Source: Sphingomonas citri
Lineage (GTDB): Bacteria; Pseudomonadota; Alphaproteobacteria; Sphingomonadales; Sphingomonadaceae
Length of the DNA stretch: 64,000 nt
Reading direction: 5' to 3'
Assembly: GCF_019429485.1 (NCBI RefSeq)
Contig: NZ_JAHXZN010000005.1
Location: forward strand, 124,001-188,000
Shown: positions 33,344-42,129 of the stretch, piece by piece
How the letters are laid out: each line of letters opens with the position of its first letter
Position numbering within the stretch: position 1 is the stretch's first letter
The notes under the pieces: generated by a model
Told to the model about the DNA's origin: nothing
Seen by the model: the letters and a program-made list of their open reading frames with translations, nothing else
The model's database searches: none
Program-made: the position numbers and the translations under genes

Positions 33344-34986
33344 CCGGCAAGCAGATGGCGATCGACGCCGATCTGTCCGCCGGCATGATCACCGAGGAGC
33401 AGGCGCGCGCCAAGCGTGCCGAGCTGGAGGCCGAGAGCGGCTTCTACGGCGCGATGGACGGCGCCTCCAAGTTCGTGAAGGGCGACGCGATCGCCAGCGT
33501 CGTGATCACCGGGATCAACATCATGGTCGGGCTGACGATCGGCGTGGCGCTGCACGGCCTGCCGTTCGGCGAGGCGTTCCGCACCTATACGATCCTCACC
33601 GCGGGCGAGGGTCTGGTCAGCCAGATCCCCGCGCTGATCGTCTCCACCGCGGCGGGTCTGCTCGTCTCCAAGGGCGGCGCGCGCGGCAAGACCGGGGTGG
33701 CGCTGAGCGAGCAGCTCGGGCGCTATCCTCAGGCGTTCGCCATCGTCGGCGCGCTGCTCGCCGCGCTCGCACTCGCGCCGGGCCTGCCGTTCCTGCCGTT
33801 CGCGCTGCTCGCGGCGGGCTGCGGATGGCTGAGCTGGACGCTCGGCCAGACCGCCGCACGTCGACGCGCTGACGAACTCGCGGTCTCGATCATCGAGGCG
33901 GAGAAGAGCGCGGCCGAGGCCGCCGAGCCGATCGCCGAGACGCTCGCGATCGACGCGGTGCGGATCGAGCTTGGCTACGCGCTGCTGCCGCTGATCAACG
34001 ATTCGAACAGCGAGCCGCGGCTGGACGATCAGGTTCGCGCGCTGCGCCGCCAGCTCGCCGCGGATTACGGCTTCGTGCTGCCCGCGGTGCGCATCCTCGA
34101 CAATATGACTCTGCCGCCGCACCAATATCTCGTGTTCGTGCGGGGCACCGAGGCGGCGCGCGGCGAGATCCGCATCGACAAGCTGCTGGTGATCAACCCG
34201 GGCGGCGCGCCGCTGGGCCTCGCGGGCGAGACGGCGCGCGAGCCGGTGTTCGGTCTGCCCGCTTTATGGATCGACCGCAGCCTACGCGACGAGGCGGCGC
34301 TGCGAGGCCTCACCACGGTGACCTGCGGCACGGTGGTAACGACGCATCTCACCGAGGTGGTCAAGGCCAACCTGCCGGACCTGCTCACCTATACCGAGAC
34401 GCAGAAGCTGCTCACCGAGGTGCACCGCGACGTCGAGAAGTTGGTGGCGGAGATCATCCCGTCCAAGATCACGGTGTCGGCGGTGCAGCGCGTCCTGCAG
34501 ACGCTGCTGGCAGAGGAGATCTCGATCCGCGATATTCCGACGATCCTCGAGGGGATCGCGGAGGCGGTGAGCTTCACCCAGTCGATCCGCTTCATCGCCG
34601 AGCACGTGCGCGCGCGCCTCGCCCGCCAGATCTCGGCGCAGCACACGCGCGACGGCGCGATCCCCGTCCTGCTGCTCGGCGCGCGCTGGGACGAGGCCTT
34701 CTCCGAGGCGATCGTGGGATTAGGCGACGAGCGGCAGCTGGCGATGGCACCCGACCTGGTACAGCGCTTCATCGACACGGTGGCGCGCGCGCTCGATCGC
34801 TGGGCCGAGCGCGGCGAAATACCGTGCCTGCTCACCAGCCCGGCGCTGCGACCCTTCGTTCGCTCGGTCATCGAGCGCGCGCGTCCTGCGACCGTAGTGC
34901 TGTCGCAGAGCGAGATCCACCCGCGCGTTCGGGTGCGCGCGCTGGGCACGCTCGACGATGATTCCGCGACGGCCGCCGCTGCCTGA
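33340..34986 (+). pseudogene. flhA: flhA fragment lacking the first ~150 codons
   Basis: Encodes 548 residues of the flagellar export-gate protein starting at MPGKQMAIDADLSAGMI, part of the FHIPEP signature that lies near residue 150 of full-length FlhA (about 690 residues). The first few membrane helices are lost; the remaining helices (for example VVITGINIMVGLTIGVALHG) and the full cytoplasmic domain (from about 33890) follow without stops. The frame stays open upstream by chance across antisense motB. It has no native promoter or start, so it is very likely non-functional. fliK follows. Confidence 0.85.
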
Positions 34987-35038
34987 GCGCGCGACATCCT
35001 ATGAGGATACGACGTGAACCTTGGATTGTGGAGCGAGC

Positions 35039-36565
35039 GTGCCGGTGATCAACGTCCATTCCGCCGCGACCAGCGGCCAGCGCGCTCCTTCCTTCAAGGC
35101 GTACGGGGAGGGTGACGGCTCGACCACAAGTCGCTTCGATCATCTGCTCGCGAGTGAGATGTCCGCCCAGGATGAGGCGTCGGCTTCCCGCGACAAGGGG
35201 GCAGCCGCTGATACAGCGTCCGGTCACGCCGAGGTCGCCTCGGACGCGAGCGTCGTCGAGCCCGGCAGCGACGCCGCCCGGCTCGGTTCACCGTCCGCAA
35301 GGCATCTTGTCACCGAGCGAGCGGCGCTACCCGTTCCAGCGAAGGTGAGTGCGGCCGATGACGCGATCGTCGCGCTCAGCGGCGACGGTGACGCGGTCGT
35401 CGCGACCGCTGCCGAGCACGCCCCGCCGGCTGCCGTCCACGCCACTTCGTCGAACGCGATGGTCCCACCGCACACAACGCCCTCGGCTGCCACGATTAGC
35501 CTCGGCAGCGGTCCGGTCCTCGGCGCACCGGTGACCGACGGGCTGACGCTGGTCGCGGACGAAGATGCGCCCGCACCAGCGAGCGACGGCGGCAGAAGTG
35601 TGTCCCGACGCAACATAGTGTCCATCGAGGAGGACACCGTTGCCGCCGATCTCGACAGCTCCGCCGCGGACGACGCGGGCGTCGAGGATCCGGCCGGAAG
35701 CGTGAACGCAGCGCTGGTCGACGCGACGCATGCGAGCAAGCCGGTCGGCTCGATGCAGGCCGAGACGAGCGTCGCGGCCGGCAGGCTGGTCTCCGCCTCG
35801 CCGGTGGCAAGCGCGTCCGTCAGCGCGTACGATCTGATCGAAGCGGCCGACGCGCTCCACGAGGAAGCGGGACAAGCGAAGGGCGAGCTGGGCGACAGGG
35901 CGCGGTCCTTCGACGTCACGGTCAACATGCCGGCGAGTGCGGGCGCTCACCGCTCCCCTCCCGCGATCCCCCTCGACGCTCTTCCACTCGGCATCAACCC
36001 AGTAGCGGCAGGCGCCGTGCCTCTGTCTCAAACCGTCTGGCGACCCGGCGTGGCGGATACGGATGTCGCCGCGCTACGCCATGTCGAGCGGCTGTACGCA
36101 CCGCACGACGGCCCGACGCCGAGCGGGAGCGCCGGTACGTTCGCTCGACTCGGCACCATCGGGCAGGACACGGGCGTGGCGCTCGCGCGCGGCGTCGCGG
36201 ACGGGCGTGACCATGTCGCGATCCGCCTAGACCCGCCCGACCTCGGCCGGATCGACGTGCAGTTGAGCTTCGGCCAGGATGGCGGGCTTCGCGCCATCGT
36301 CGCGAGCGACAATCGCGCCGCTCTCGACCTGCTGCGCCGTGACCTCGATCAATTGCAGCGCGCGCTCACCGACGCGGGCGTACGCGCGGACGCGCAGTCG
36401 TTCCATTTTTCCGAGCGGCAATCAGGTGGCAGTCAGCGGTGGGACGCGCCGGTCGCGCGCGGCCAACGATATGCCGCGCCCACCGACCTCACCGCCGAGC
36501 GACCCAGCGCCGCTCCCACTCCCCGCCGGCTGCGTTCGAGCGGCCTGATCGACGTCTTCGCCTGA
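35039..36565 (+). CDS. fliK: Flagellar hook-length control protein FliK
   Basis: A 508-residue protein. The long N-terminal region is low-complexity Ala/Ser/Asp-rich, as usual for the export-gauge part of FliK. The conserved C-terminal domain reads HVAIRLDPPDLGRIDVQLSF and continues to LDLLRRDLDQLQRALTDAG, the family core that switches export specificity. A GTG start at 35039 is chosen for its GGAG at 5-base spacing; a TTG at 35021 is an alternative. It lies 52 bp after the flhA fragment and before flgD. The gene itself looks intact. Confidence 0.85.
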   Translation: MPVINVHSAATSGQRAPSFKAYGEGDGSTTSRFDHLLASEMSAQDEASASRDKGAAADTASGHAEVASDASVVEPGSDAARLGSPSARHLVTERAALPVPAKVSAADDAIVALSGDGDAVVATAAEHAPPAAVHATSSNAMVPPHTTPSAATISLGSGPVLGAPVTDGLTLVADEDAPAPASDGGRSVSRRNIVSIEEDTVAADLDSSAADDAGVEDPAGSVNAALVDATHASKPVGSMQAETSVAAGRLVSASPVASASVSAYDLIEAADALHEEAGQAKGELGDRARSFDVTVNMPASAGAHRSPPAIPLDALPLGINPVAAGAVPLSQTVWRPGVADTDVAALRHVERLYAPHDGPTPSGSAGTFARLGTIGQDTGVALARGVADGRDHVAIRLDPPDLGRIDVQLSFGQDGGLRAIVASDNRAALDLLRRDLDQLQRALTDAGVRADAQSFHFSERQSGGSQRWDAPVARGQRYAAPTDLTAERPSAAPTPRRLRSSGLIDVFA

Positions 36566-36577
36566 GGAGTTACCACC

Positions 36578-37339
36578 ATGACCGCCCCGATCAGCACGTC
36601 CGACGCGAGCAGCGTCGCCGAGAAAGTCGCCGCGCAGAAAGCCGCCGCGCAGAAGGCAGCGGTCGACCGCGCCGCGCTCGACAAGATCGGCGATGCGACG
36701 GCCGCACCTGAGAGCAAGCCGGTGATCAGCGCCGACTTCAACATGTTCCTGAAGCTGCTGACGTCACAGATCCAGAACCAGAATCCGCTCAGCCCAATGG
36801 ACACGGCGCAATTCACCAACCAGCTGGTGCAGTTCGCGCAGACCGAGCAGTCGATCCAGCAGAACAGCACGCTCAAGACGATCCTCGCCAAGCTGACCTC
36901 GCAGGAGCTGGCGCAGGCGTCTTCCTACATCGGGCGCGAGGCGCGCTTCGACACGCAGGTCGCGGGACTGACCGCGGACAAGCCGGCGAACTGGTCGTAC
37001 CAATATAGCCAGATGCCGGCGACGCTGCTGGCGGAGATCAAGGACAGTAGAGGCTCGGTCATGAAGACGATGGCGCTTAGCCCCGCCACCAAGGGCAAGA
37101 TCGTGTGGGACGGCACGAGCGCGCTCGGCAGCAAGGCAACCGAGGGCAATTACACGCTCTCGCTCGTCGCCAAGGACGTCAACGGCGCGACGATCAACGG
37201 CGCTATCACAGCGGCCGGAACGATCACGTCGGCGATGATGCTCGACGGCCGGGCCATCGTCACGGTCAACGGCGCCAACTACCCGCTCGATGCGCTGCTC
37301 TCGATCGACAATGCCGGCGCCGCCAACATCATGGCCTGA
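36578..37339 (+). CDS. flgD: Flagellar hook cap protein FlgD
   Basis: A 253-residue hook-assembly scaffold. The N-terminal export and polymerisation part includes FNMFLKLLTSQIQNQNPLSP and MDTAQFTNQLVQFAQTEQS, hallmarks of FlgD; the C-terminal part has FlgD Ig-like/Tudor domains ending in a conserved VNGANYPLDALLSI. It follows fliK by 12 bp. The expected next gene, flgE, and the rest of the rod-hook genes are absent, so this is the last preserved flagellar gene of the locus. Confidence 0.93.
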   Translation: MTAPISTSDASSVAEKVAAQKAAAQKAAVDRAALDKIGDATAAPESKPVISADFNMFLKLLTSQIQNQNPLSPMDTAQFTNQLVQFAQTEQSIQQNSTLKTILAKLTSQELAQASSYIGREARFDTQVAGLTADKPANWSYQYSQMPATLLAEIKDSRGSVMKTMALSPATKGKIVWDGTSALGSKATEGNYTLSLVAKDVNGATINGAITAAGTITSAMMLDGRAIVTVNGANYPLDALLSIDNAGAANIMA

Positions 37340-37987
37340 ACAGCATCTCTCGGTGAATCTTTTCCGTCACCCCGGACAGTCCGATAAGCTCAGGAGAGCG
37401 ACGTTGGCGATCTACTGTGCCGCCGCACCTTCAAGGCGTGGGTTTCGCGGGAAAGGTGGGTCCGGACCCATAAGGCGGCTTGCACCTTCGGGCGTCTGAT
37501 CTCGTGCCGCTTTTCACTGGTGGTACGGTTCGGGGAGAGAGGCTTCCTTCTCTTCCCTCACCGTCATCCCCGCCCCTTCGACGCCGCCTGCGCGTCGCTC
37601 AGGACAGGCTTCACCCGGGATCCATTCTTTCGCGAGAGCAACACCGGCGGCTCTCGCGGCACCATGGATCCCGTGTCGAGCCCGGGACGACAGGGGTAAG
37701 CCGCTTCCGGTTTAACGAACATCTTAGATCCAGACCGGTGAAATCCGGAACATATCCGGCAGGACGGAGGGTGAGGAATGTTTCGTGATTTTTGTAGGGA
37801 AACGCTGGAGGACGAGCACCGTCGCGTTCACAGAGAATAGACATTCCTACTGGTCGGTACATGATCGTGACCGCGTCGCGGACTCGATCACTGTACGGAC
37901 CGGTCCCGCAGCATAGCGACCTGCCGCGTCGTCGAAACAGATTGGTCGGCCTCGCCCACCTAACTCAGACCGCAGGAGTAAGCGCGC
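37340..37987. other. Gene-free stretch with nested inverted repeats after flgD
   Basis: About 0.65 kb with no supported gene. It contains a large stem: CGGGATCCAT (37616-37625) against ATGGATCCCG (37664-37673), and nested inside CGCGAGAG (37631-37638) against CTCTCGCG (37651-37658). The flanks include GTCATCCCCGCC and CCCGGGACGAC, so it looks like a diverged copy of the 16.8-kb REP doublet. No flagellar remnant was recognised here. Confidence 0.6.
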
Positions 37988-38164
37988 TCACCCGCGACCG
38001 CGACCCGCGTTGCCGAGCACGAGCGCGGCGAGCAGCCGGCCAGTATAGCGCAGGCACAATTCCTGGTGAATCGCCGCGGCAGCGTCGCTGCTGGCGACGA
38101 TGGCGCGAACCGCTTCGGCGCGGGCGCGCGCGGCGTGATAGTCGGCGTCGTGGTCGTGGTACAT
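37988..38164 (-). CDS. Small His-rich-start protein, 58 residues
   Basis: MYHDHDADYHAARARAEAVR starts a 58-residue, mostly helical protein (AIVASSDAAAAIHQELCLRY, then GRLLAALVLG). A GAGGAG ribosome site lies 7 bases upstream of the ATG and codon use is strongly GC3-biased, both supporting a real gene. No domain is recognised; the N-terminal histidines and aspartates could bind metal, which is speculation. Confidence 0.65.
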   Translation of the reverse strand: MYHDHDADYHAARARAEAVRAIVASSDAAAAIHQELCLRYTGRLLAALVLGNAGRGRG

Positions 38165-38294
38165 GCGCGATCTCCTCGCGCTCTCCTTTGCCCCCCCGCC
38201 TCTCGCCGGCATGTCGACGATGTTGCGCCGGCGTCATCATTGTCGCGCGACTGAGCGTTTGTCGCGGCACGCGCGTGACGAAAGGTTGCGCGAC

Positions 38295-38319
38295 GGAACC
38301 CATCGCCTCGCGCGTCATT
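38295..38319 (+). promoter_or_regulatory. Possible EcfG-type promoter of the small lipoprotein gene
   Basis: GGAAC (38295-38299), 16 bases, CATT (38316-38319): one mismatch to the -10 consensus CGTT. It ends 34 bp before the lipoprotein start. This is a weak match. Confidence 0.35.
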
Positions 38320-38353
38320 GGAGCGGGCATCCCACAGCACAGGAAGTTGATCT

Positions 38354-38545
38354 ATGCGTAAGATGCTCCTCTCCACCCTGCTCGTCGCCGGCGCAATGAG
38401 CATGTCAGCCTGTTCGACGCTGCGCGGCGCGGCGATCGGCGGCGCGGGCGGCGCCGGGGTCGCGGCGGCGACCGGCAAGAGCGTCGAGAAGGGTGCGGCG
38501 GTCGGTGGCGTCGGCGGCGCGGTCGTCGGCACCGTGGTCGACTGA
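38354..38545 (+). CDS. Glycine-zipper lipoprotein, 63 residues
   Basis: A small outer-envelope lipoprotein. Residues 1-20 form a signal peptide with lipobox MSAC (Cys about residue 20). The rest is a glycine zipper (GAAIGGAGGAGVAAATGKS, then GAAVGGVGGAVVGTVVD) predicted to insert in a membrane. It resembles OsmB-like stress lipoproteins in architecture, not in close sequence. A weak stress-type promoter is upstream. Confidence 0.85.
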   Translation: MRKMLLSTLLVAGAMSMSACSTLRGAAIGGAGGAGVAAATGKSVEKGAAVGGVGGAVVGTVVD

Positions 38546-38575
38546 GACGATCCGCACGGTGAGAGCGGGGGGATG

Positions 38576-39085
38576 TCAGCCGCGGGGCATCGTGATGATG
38601 TTCGAGCTGAGCGTCTCCCCGTCTCGCAATGACCGGCCGGACGATCGCTCGCCCAGCTCGCGGAGCAGATCGGCCCGAAGACGATCCTTCGGTCGTCCGA
38701 ACAGAGCGAACATCGCTTCGAGCTCCGGTGGCTCGGGCACGTGAACTTCGCCGACCGACTGCCGCGTGGCCGGCCGTACCGCTAACCATCGACCCGCCGA
38801 GCAGACCCGAAGCCCCGCCATCAGCTCGATCGGCAGCGTCGCGCCTTCCAGTCGAGCGAACGGGCACGAACGGAAGTGTTCGCCGGGCGCACCGATCACC
38901 ACGTCACCGCACCATGCTGCGATCACGTCGTGCGCGTCCCGCGGACTGAGCAGCACGTCGATGTCGGCCACCGACGTTGCGGCCCCGTGCAGCCATGCCG
39001 CCGCGCTGCCGATCACCCACCAGGGATCGCGCGCGCCGCGTAGCGTCGTCGCCACCTCGTCCAGCGCGGCGGCGAGCGGCGACAT
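38576..39085 (-). CDS. Nucleotidyltransferase-fold protein
   Basis: A 169-residue protein with the minimal nucleotidyltransferase pattern: GSAAAWLHGA (residues 26-35) followed by VADIDVLL, giving the GS...DxD metal site, and a later acidic LPIELMAG. Such stand-alone domains include antitoxin-like and AMP-transfer proteins. It ends 28 bp before a convergent gene and lies 5 bp downstream of the start-distal end of the nitronate monooxygenase gene. No toxin partner is seen. Its substrate is unknown. Confidence 0.7.
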   Translation of the reverse strand: MSPLAAALDEVATTLRGARDPWWVIGSAAAWLHGAATSVADIDVLLSPRDAHDVIAAWCGDVVIGAPGEHFRSCPFARLEGATLPIELMAGLRVCSAGRWLAVRPATRQSVGEVHVPEPPELEAMFALFGRPKDRLRADLLRELGERSSGRSLRDGETLSSNIITMPRG

Positions 39086-39090
39086 GCGCC

Positions 39091-40494
39091 TCAGTCGCCG
39101 GTCAGGATGCGATCGACCAGCTGCTGCACCGTCGGCACGAAGCCGTTCGAGTAGAAGGGGTCGCGCTTGAAATTATAAGCGGCGTGGCCAGCGAACATCA
39201 GGTTCTTGTCGGTATCACCGCCGTGCGCGATGTCCTGCAGCGTCTTCTGAATGCAGAAGCTGCGCGGGTCGGCGAGGCGGCCGGTCGAGTTGGTCTCGGT
39301 GTCGGCCCAACTCGAGAACAGGCACTGGCTTAGACAGCCCATGCAATCGGCCTGATCCTTGCGGATCTCCGCCTTCTCGCCCGGGGAGACGAACACGAGC
39401 GTATTGTCGGGGGTCTTGAGCGCGTCGGTGAAGCCCTCGCCGAACCACTGCCGCGCGCGCAGCAGATCGTTGCGCGTCACCCAGAAGTTCTTGCCCTTCA
39501 CGCCCACGTCGAGCTGGAAGACGTGATCACCCGCTTCCTGCGTCGAGAAGGCGATCTGGCGCTCCGATCGCGCCTCGAGCGAGCGGAGGAAGGGGTTGCG
39601 CACCGCAGAGGAGTAGAATCCGGTCGGTGAGAAGCGGTGAAGCAGCACCTCGCCCTCCTCGATCTCCAGCAGCTTGGCCTTCCACTCCTCGGGGATGGGG
39701 CTCTCGCGCGTCAGTAGCGGGCGCGTGCCGTATTGGAAGGCTATCGCGCCGAGCTCGGGATTGTCGATCCAGTCGTTCCACTCGCGCAGGTACCAGACGC
39801 CGCCCGCCATCACGATCGGCGTGCTGTCGGGGATGCCGCCCTCGCGCATCGTCTCGCGCAGCGCCTTCACGCGCGGATACGGATCCTCGGGCTTGAGCGG
39901 GTCCTCGGCGTTGGACAGGCCGTTGTGGCCGCCGGCGAGCCACGGATCCTCGTAGACCACCGCGGCGAGCCACTCGCTCGCCTTGGAATAGGCGCGCTTC
40001 CACAGCGCACGGAAGGCGCGGCCCGAGCTGACGATCGGCAGATAGCTGACGTTGTAGGACGCGGCGATCTCGCTGAGCTTGTACGGCATGCCCGCGCCGC
40101 AGGTGACGCCCGCGACCAACCCGCGGGTCCGCTCCAGCACGCCGTGGAGCACGCGCGGCGCGCCGCCCATCTCCCACAGCACGTTGATGTTGATCGCGCC
40201 CTTGCCGCCCGCGATCTCCCAGGCGCGCTGCACCTGCTGCACCGCGCCCTCGATCGCATAGGCGATCAGTTCCTCGTGGCGCTCGCGCCGGGTGAGCGCG
40301 CGATAGACCTGCGGGATGATCTTGCCGTCGGGATCATAGCTGTCGGCGTTGACGGCGGAGACGGTGCCGATCCCGCCCGCCGCGGCCCAGGCCCCGGCCG
40401 AGGCGTGGTTGGTCGCGGCGACGCCCTTGCCACCTTCCACCAGCGGCCACACCTCGCGGCCTCCATAGACGATCGGCTTCAGCCCCTTGAACAC
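39091..40494 (-). CDS. Nitronate monooxygenase-family flavin enzyme
   Basis: A 467-residue FMN-dependent TIM-barrel protein of the NPD/YrpB group. Recognisable parts are GGKGVAATNHASAGAWAAAG near the N-terminus, the flavin phosphate region IVMAGGVWYLREWNDW and GAIAFQYGTRPLLT, and a C-terminal extension with a CMGCLSQC cysteine cluster, possibly metal-binding. The GTG start at 40494 follows GGGAAG; the longer open frame adds an unrelated leader overlapping the glycosyltransferase end. The substrate could be a nitronate or another small molecule. Confidence 0.82.
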   Translation of the reverse strand: MFKGLKPIVYGGREVWPLVEGGKGVAATNHASAGAWAAAGGIGTVSAVNADSYDPDGKIIPQVYRALTRRERHEELIAYAIEGAVQQVQRAWEIAGGKGAININVLWEMGGAPRVLHGVLERTRGLVAGVTCGAGMPYKLSEIAASYNVSYLPIVSSGRAFRALWKRAYSKASEWLAAVVYEDPWLAGGHNGLSNAEDPLKPEDPYPRVKALRETMREGGIPDSTPIVMAGGVWYLREWNDWIDNPELGAIAFQYGTRPLLTRESPIPEEWKAKLLEIEEGEVLLHRFSPTGFYSSAVRNPFLRSLEARSERQIAFSTQEAGDHVFQLDVGVKGKNFWVTRNDLLRARQWFGEGFTDALKTPDNTLVFVSPGEKAEIRKDQADCMGCLSQCLFSSWADTETNSTGRLADPRSFCIQKTLQDIAHGGDTDKNLMFAGHAAYNFKRDPFYSNGFVPTVQQLVDRILTGD

Positions 40495-40570
40495 GCTCTT
40501 CCCACTTCCATCACTGACGTAGCGCGCGTCCGTATAAAGCAATCGGGCGGAAGCGCGACAAAATTGCGAC

Positions 40571-41707
40571 TCAACCGAGACAAGTGGGTCGCCCCGCGGC
40601 CTCGGCATAGAGGGTGGCGTAGCGGGCAATCATGTCGCTCTCGTCGAACTCGGCGCGAGCCTTGGCACGGTTCGCGGCGCCGATGCGCTCGCGCAGCGCG
40701 GGATCGCCGGCAAGCGCCTGGATCGCGTCGCGCAAGCGAACCTCGCCGTGATGCTCGGTGACGAAGGGCAGGTTCTCGGGCGCGACCATCTCGGCGACGT
40801 CGCCGACCGGCGGGCTCACCACCGGCAGCCCCGCCGCCATCGCCTCGACCACGCTGGTCGGCGACTGCTCGCTCGTCGAGGACAAGGCGAGCAGGTCGAA
40901 CAGCCCCATGTACCGGTACGGTCGCTCGACCGCGCCGGTGAGCACGACCCGATCGTCGATCCCCATCGCCAGCGCGGCGCGCTCGATCGCGGCGCGCTCG
41001 GGCCCGTCGCCGACGATGACGAGGCGGAAGCGGGCCGACAGACCGCCGACCGCGCGCACCAGCGCGGGCAGGTCCTTGTGCGGCAGCAGCGCGCCGACCG
41101 CGCCGATCGCGAGCTCGCGCTCGTTGCGGACGAAGCCGGGAAGCGCGCGGGGGTCGGGCCGCTCGGCATAGAACGCGGTGGCGACGCCGTTGCCGATGCG
41201 ATGGACCCGCGCGCGCGGCTGCTTCCACGTCTCCAGCGCGATGCGTTCCAACGCGCGGCTCGGCACCACCAGGGCGTGCGCGACGGACAGCGCGAGGCGG
41301 CGGTAGATCGTGCGGTCGCGGCGCAGCCCGCCGGCCTCTTCCCCGACGAAGCCGTCCTCGTGATGGATCACCGGCGGCAGCCCGCGCGCGAACACCCGCC
41401 GTGCCATCACCGCGTCGATCGCGGTCCAGTCATAGGTGAGGACGAGATCGTGGCCGCGCATCTGCTTCGCCAGCGCCTCGTAGCGCCCGAGCGAGGGCTT
41501 GCCCGCGAGGGGTGGCGCCTCCTGCGCGATCTCGTAGCGCACGCCTTTGCCGATGCGGTGCCGCGCCCCGAGGCGGGTGGCGTCGGCGACTACCAGCCGA
41601 TGCCGGGCTCGATCGCCGAACGCGGTCATCAACCGCGCGACGCGCGCACCACGTGCGTCGAGGTCGAAGCTCGGCAGGACATGCAGAAACGAGAGCGGCT
41701 GTGGCAT
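40571..41707 (-). CDS. GT4-family glycosyltransferase
   Basis: A 378-residue GT-B retaining glycosyltransferase. The N-terminal acceptor domain begins SFLHVLPSFDLDARGARVAR; the C-terminal donor domain has VRNERELAIGAVGALLPHKD, RLVIVGDGPERAAIE and the E-x7-E motif in SPTSVVEAMAAGLPVV. ATG 41707 is chosen. It is a single gene between the nitronate monooxygenase and a small secreted protein, near the GH130-like locus, so it may belong to the same glycan process. Donor and acceptor are unknown. Confidence 0.9.
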   Translation of the reverse strand: MPQPLSFLHVLPSFDLDARGARVARLMTAFGDRARHRLVVADATRLGARHRIGKGVRYEIAQEAPPLAGKPSLGRYEALAKQMRGHDLVLTYDWTAIDAVMARRVFARGLPPVIHHEDGFVGEEAGGLRRDRTIYRRLALSVAHALVVPSRALERIALETWKQPRARVHRIGNGVATAFYAERPDPRALPGFVRNERELAIGAVGALLPHKDLPALVRAVGGLSARFRLVIVGDGPERAAIERAALAMGIDDRVVLTGAVERPYRYMGLFDLLALSSTSEQSPTSVVEAMAAGLPVVSPPVGDVAEMVAPENLPFVTEHHGEVRLRDAIQALAGDPALRERIGAANRAKARAEFDESDMIARYATLYAEAAGRPTCLG

Positions 41708-41839
41708 GGTGGCCACATAGCGGCGCGAAAGCACGCGCGCATCATGTTGCCCGCGATTTTCGCGCGTTTCTCGTGCTTAAGGTAACGGGCGAGAGATCTG
41801 GCCCGTGCCGTCGCTCGCGGAACCAAGGGAGTTCTTTCT

Positions 41840-42082
41840 ATGCTGAAGTCGATCATCGCCGCCGGCAGCGCGCTCGCGCTCACCGCGACCCCGGCGCTCG
41901 CCGCCGCCAACCCCGCCGCCTCGCTGTCGGTCGCCAAGTCGGCGCGCGCGTCGGCTGTCGGCAAGGGCAAGAGCGAGCTCGCCGCGCCCGGCGCGATCGT
42001 CGGCCTGGTGCTGGCCGCCGCGGTCGTGGTCGCCGGCGTGATCATCGCGGTCGATGACGGCGACGACTCGGACAGCAACTGA
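41840..42082 (+). CDS. Small exported or membrane protein, 80 residues
   Basis: An N-terminal signal peptide (MLKSIIAAGSALALTATPALA, cleavage after about residue 21) is followed by a short basic/serine region, a strong transmembrane helix (IVGLVLAAAVVVAGVIIAV) and an acidic tail DDGDDSDSN. It has an AAGGGAG ribosome site. The type is common in sphingomonads without known function. Confidence 0.8.
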   Translation: MLKSIIAAGSALALTATPALAAANPAASLSVAKSARASAVGKGKSELAAPGAIVGLVLAAAVVVAGVIIAVDDGDDSDSN

Positions 42083-42090
42083 GCCGTCCG

Positions 42091-42115
42091 CCGGCACCGC
42101 CCCGCGCGGTGCCGG
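42091..42115. terminator. Hairpin between convergent genes (candidate terminator)
   Basis: CCGGCACCG and CGGTGCCGG form a 9-bp stem with a 7-base loop in the 47-bp gap between the small exported protein and the GH130-like gene. No U-tract. Confidence 0.5.
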
Positions 42116-42129
42116 CCACGTCGACGCGG

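Noticed and set aside
33342..33413. Upstream extension of the motB frame
   Set aside because: Residues before MLIWLIATP are antisense flhA and do not resemble the MotB N-terminus.
37861..38361. 166-residue plus-strand and 190-residue minus-strand frames after flgD
   Set aside because: Low-complexity readings with no domains; the 58-residue minus-strand frame in another phase has a better ribosome site and codon pattern.
38576..39085. Nucleotidyltransferase-like protein as half of a toxin-antitoxin pair
   Set aside because: No HEPN or other small toxin-like partner is adjacent; the neighbours are a lipoprotein and a flavin enzyme.
41818..41839. GGAAC upstream of the small exported protein as a stress promoter
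   Set aside because: It lies too close to the start codon and has no CGTT-like box 16-17 bases downstream.
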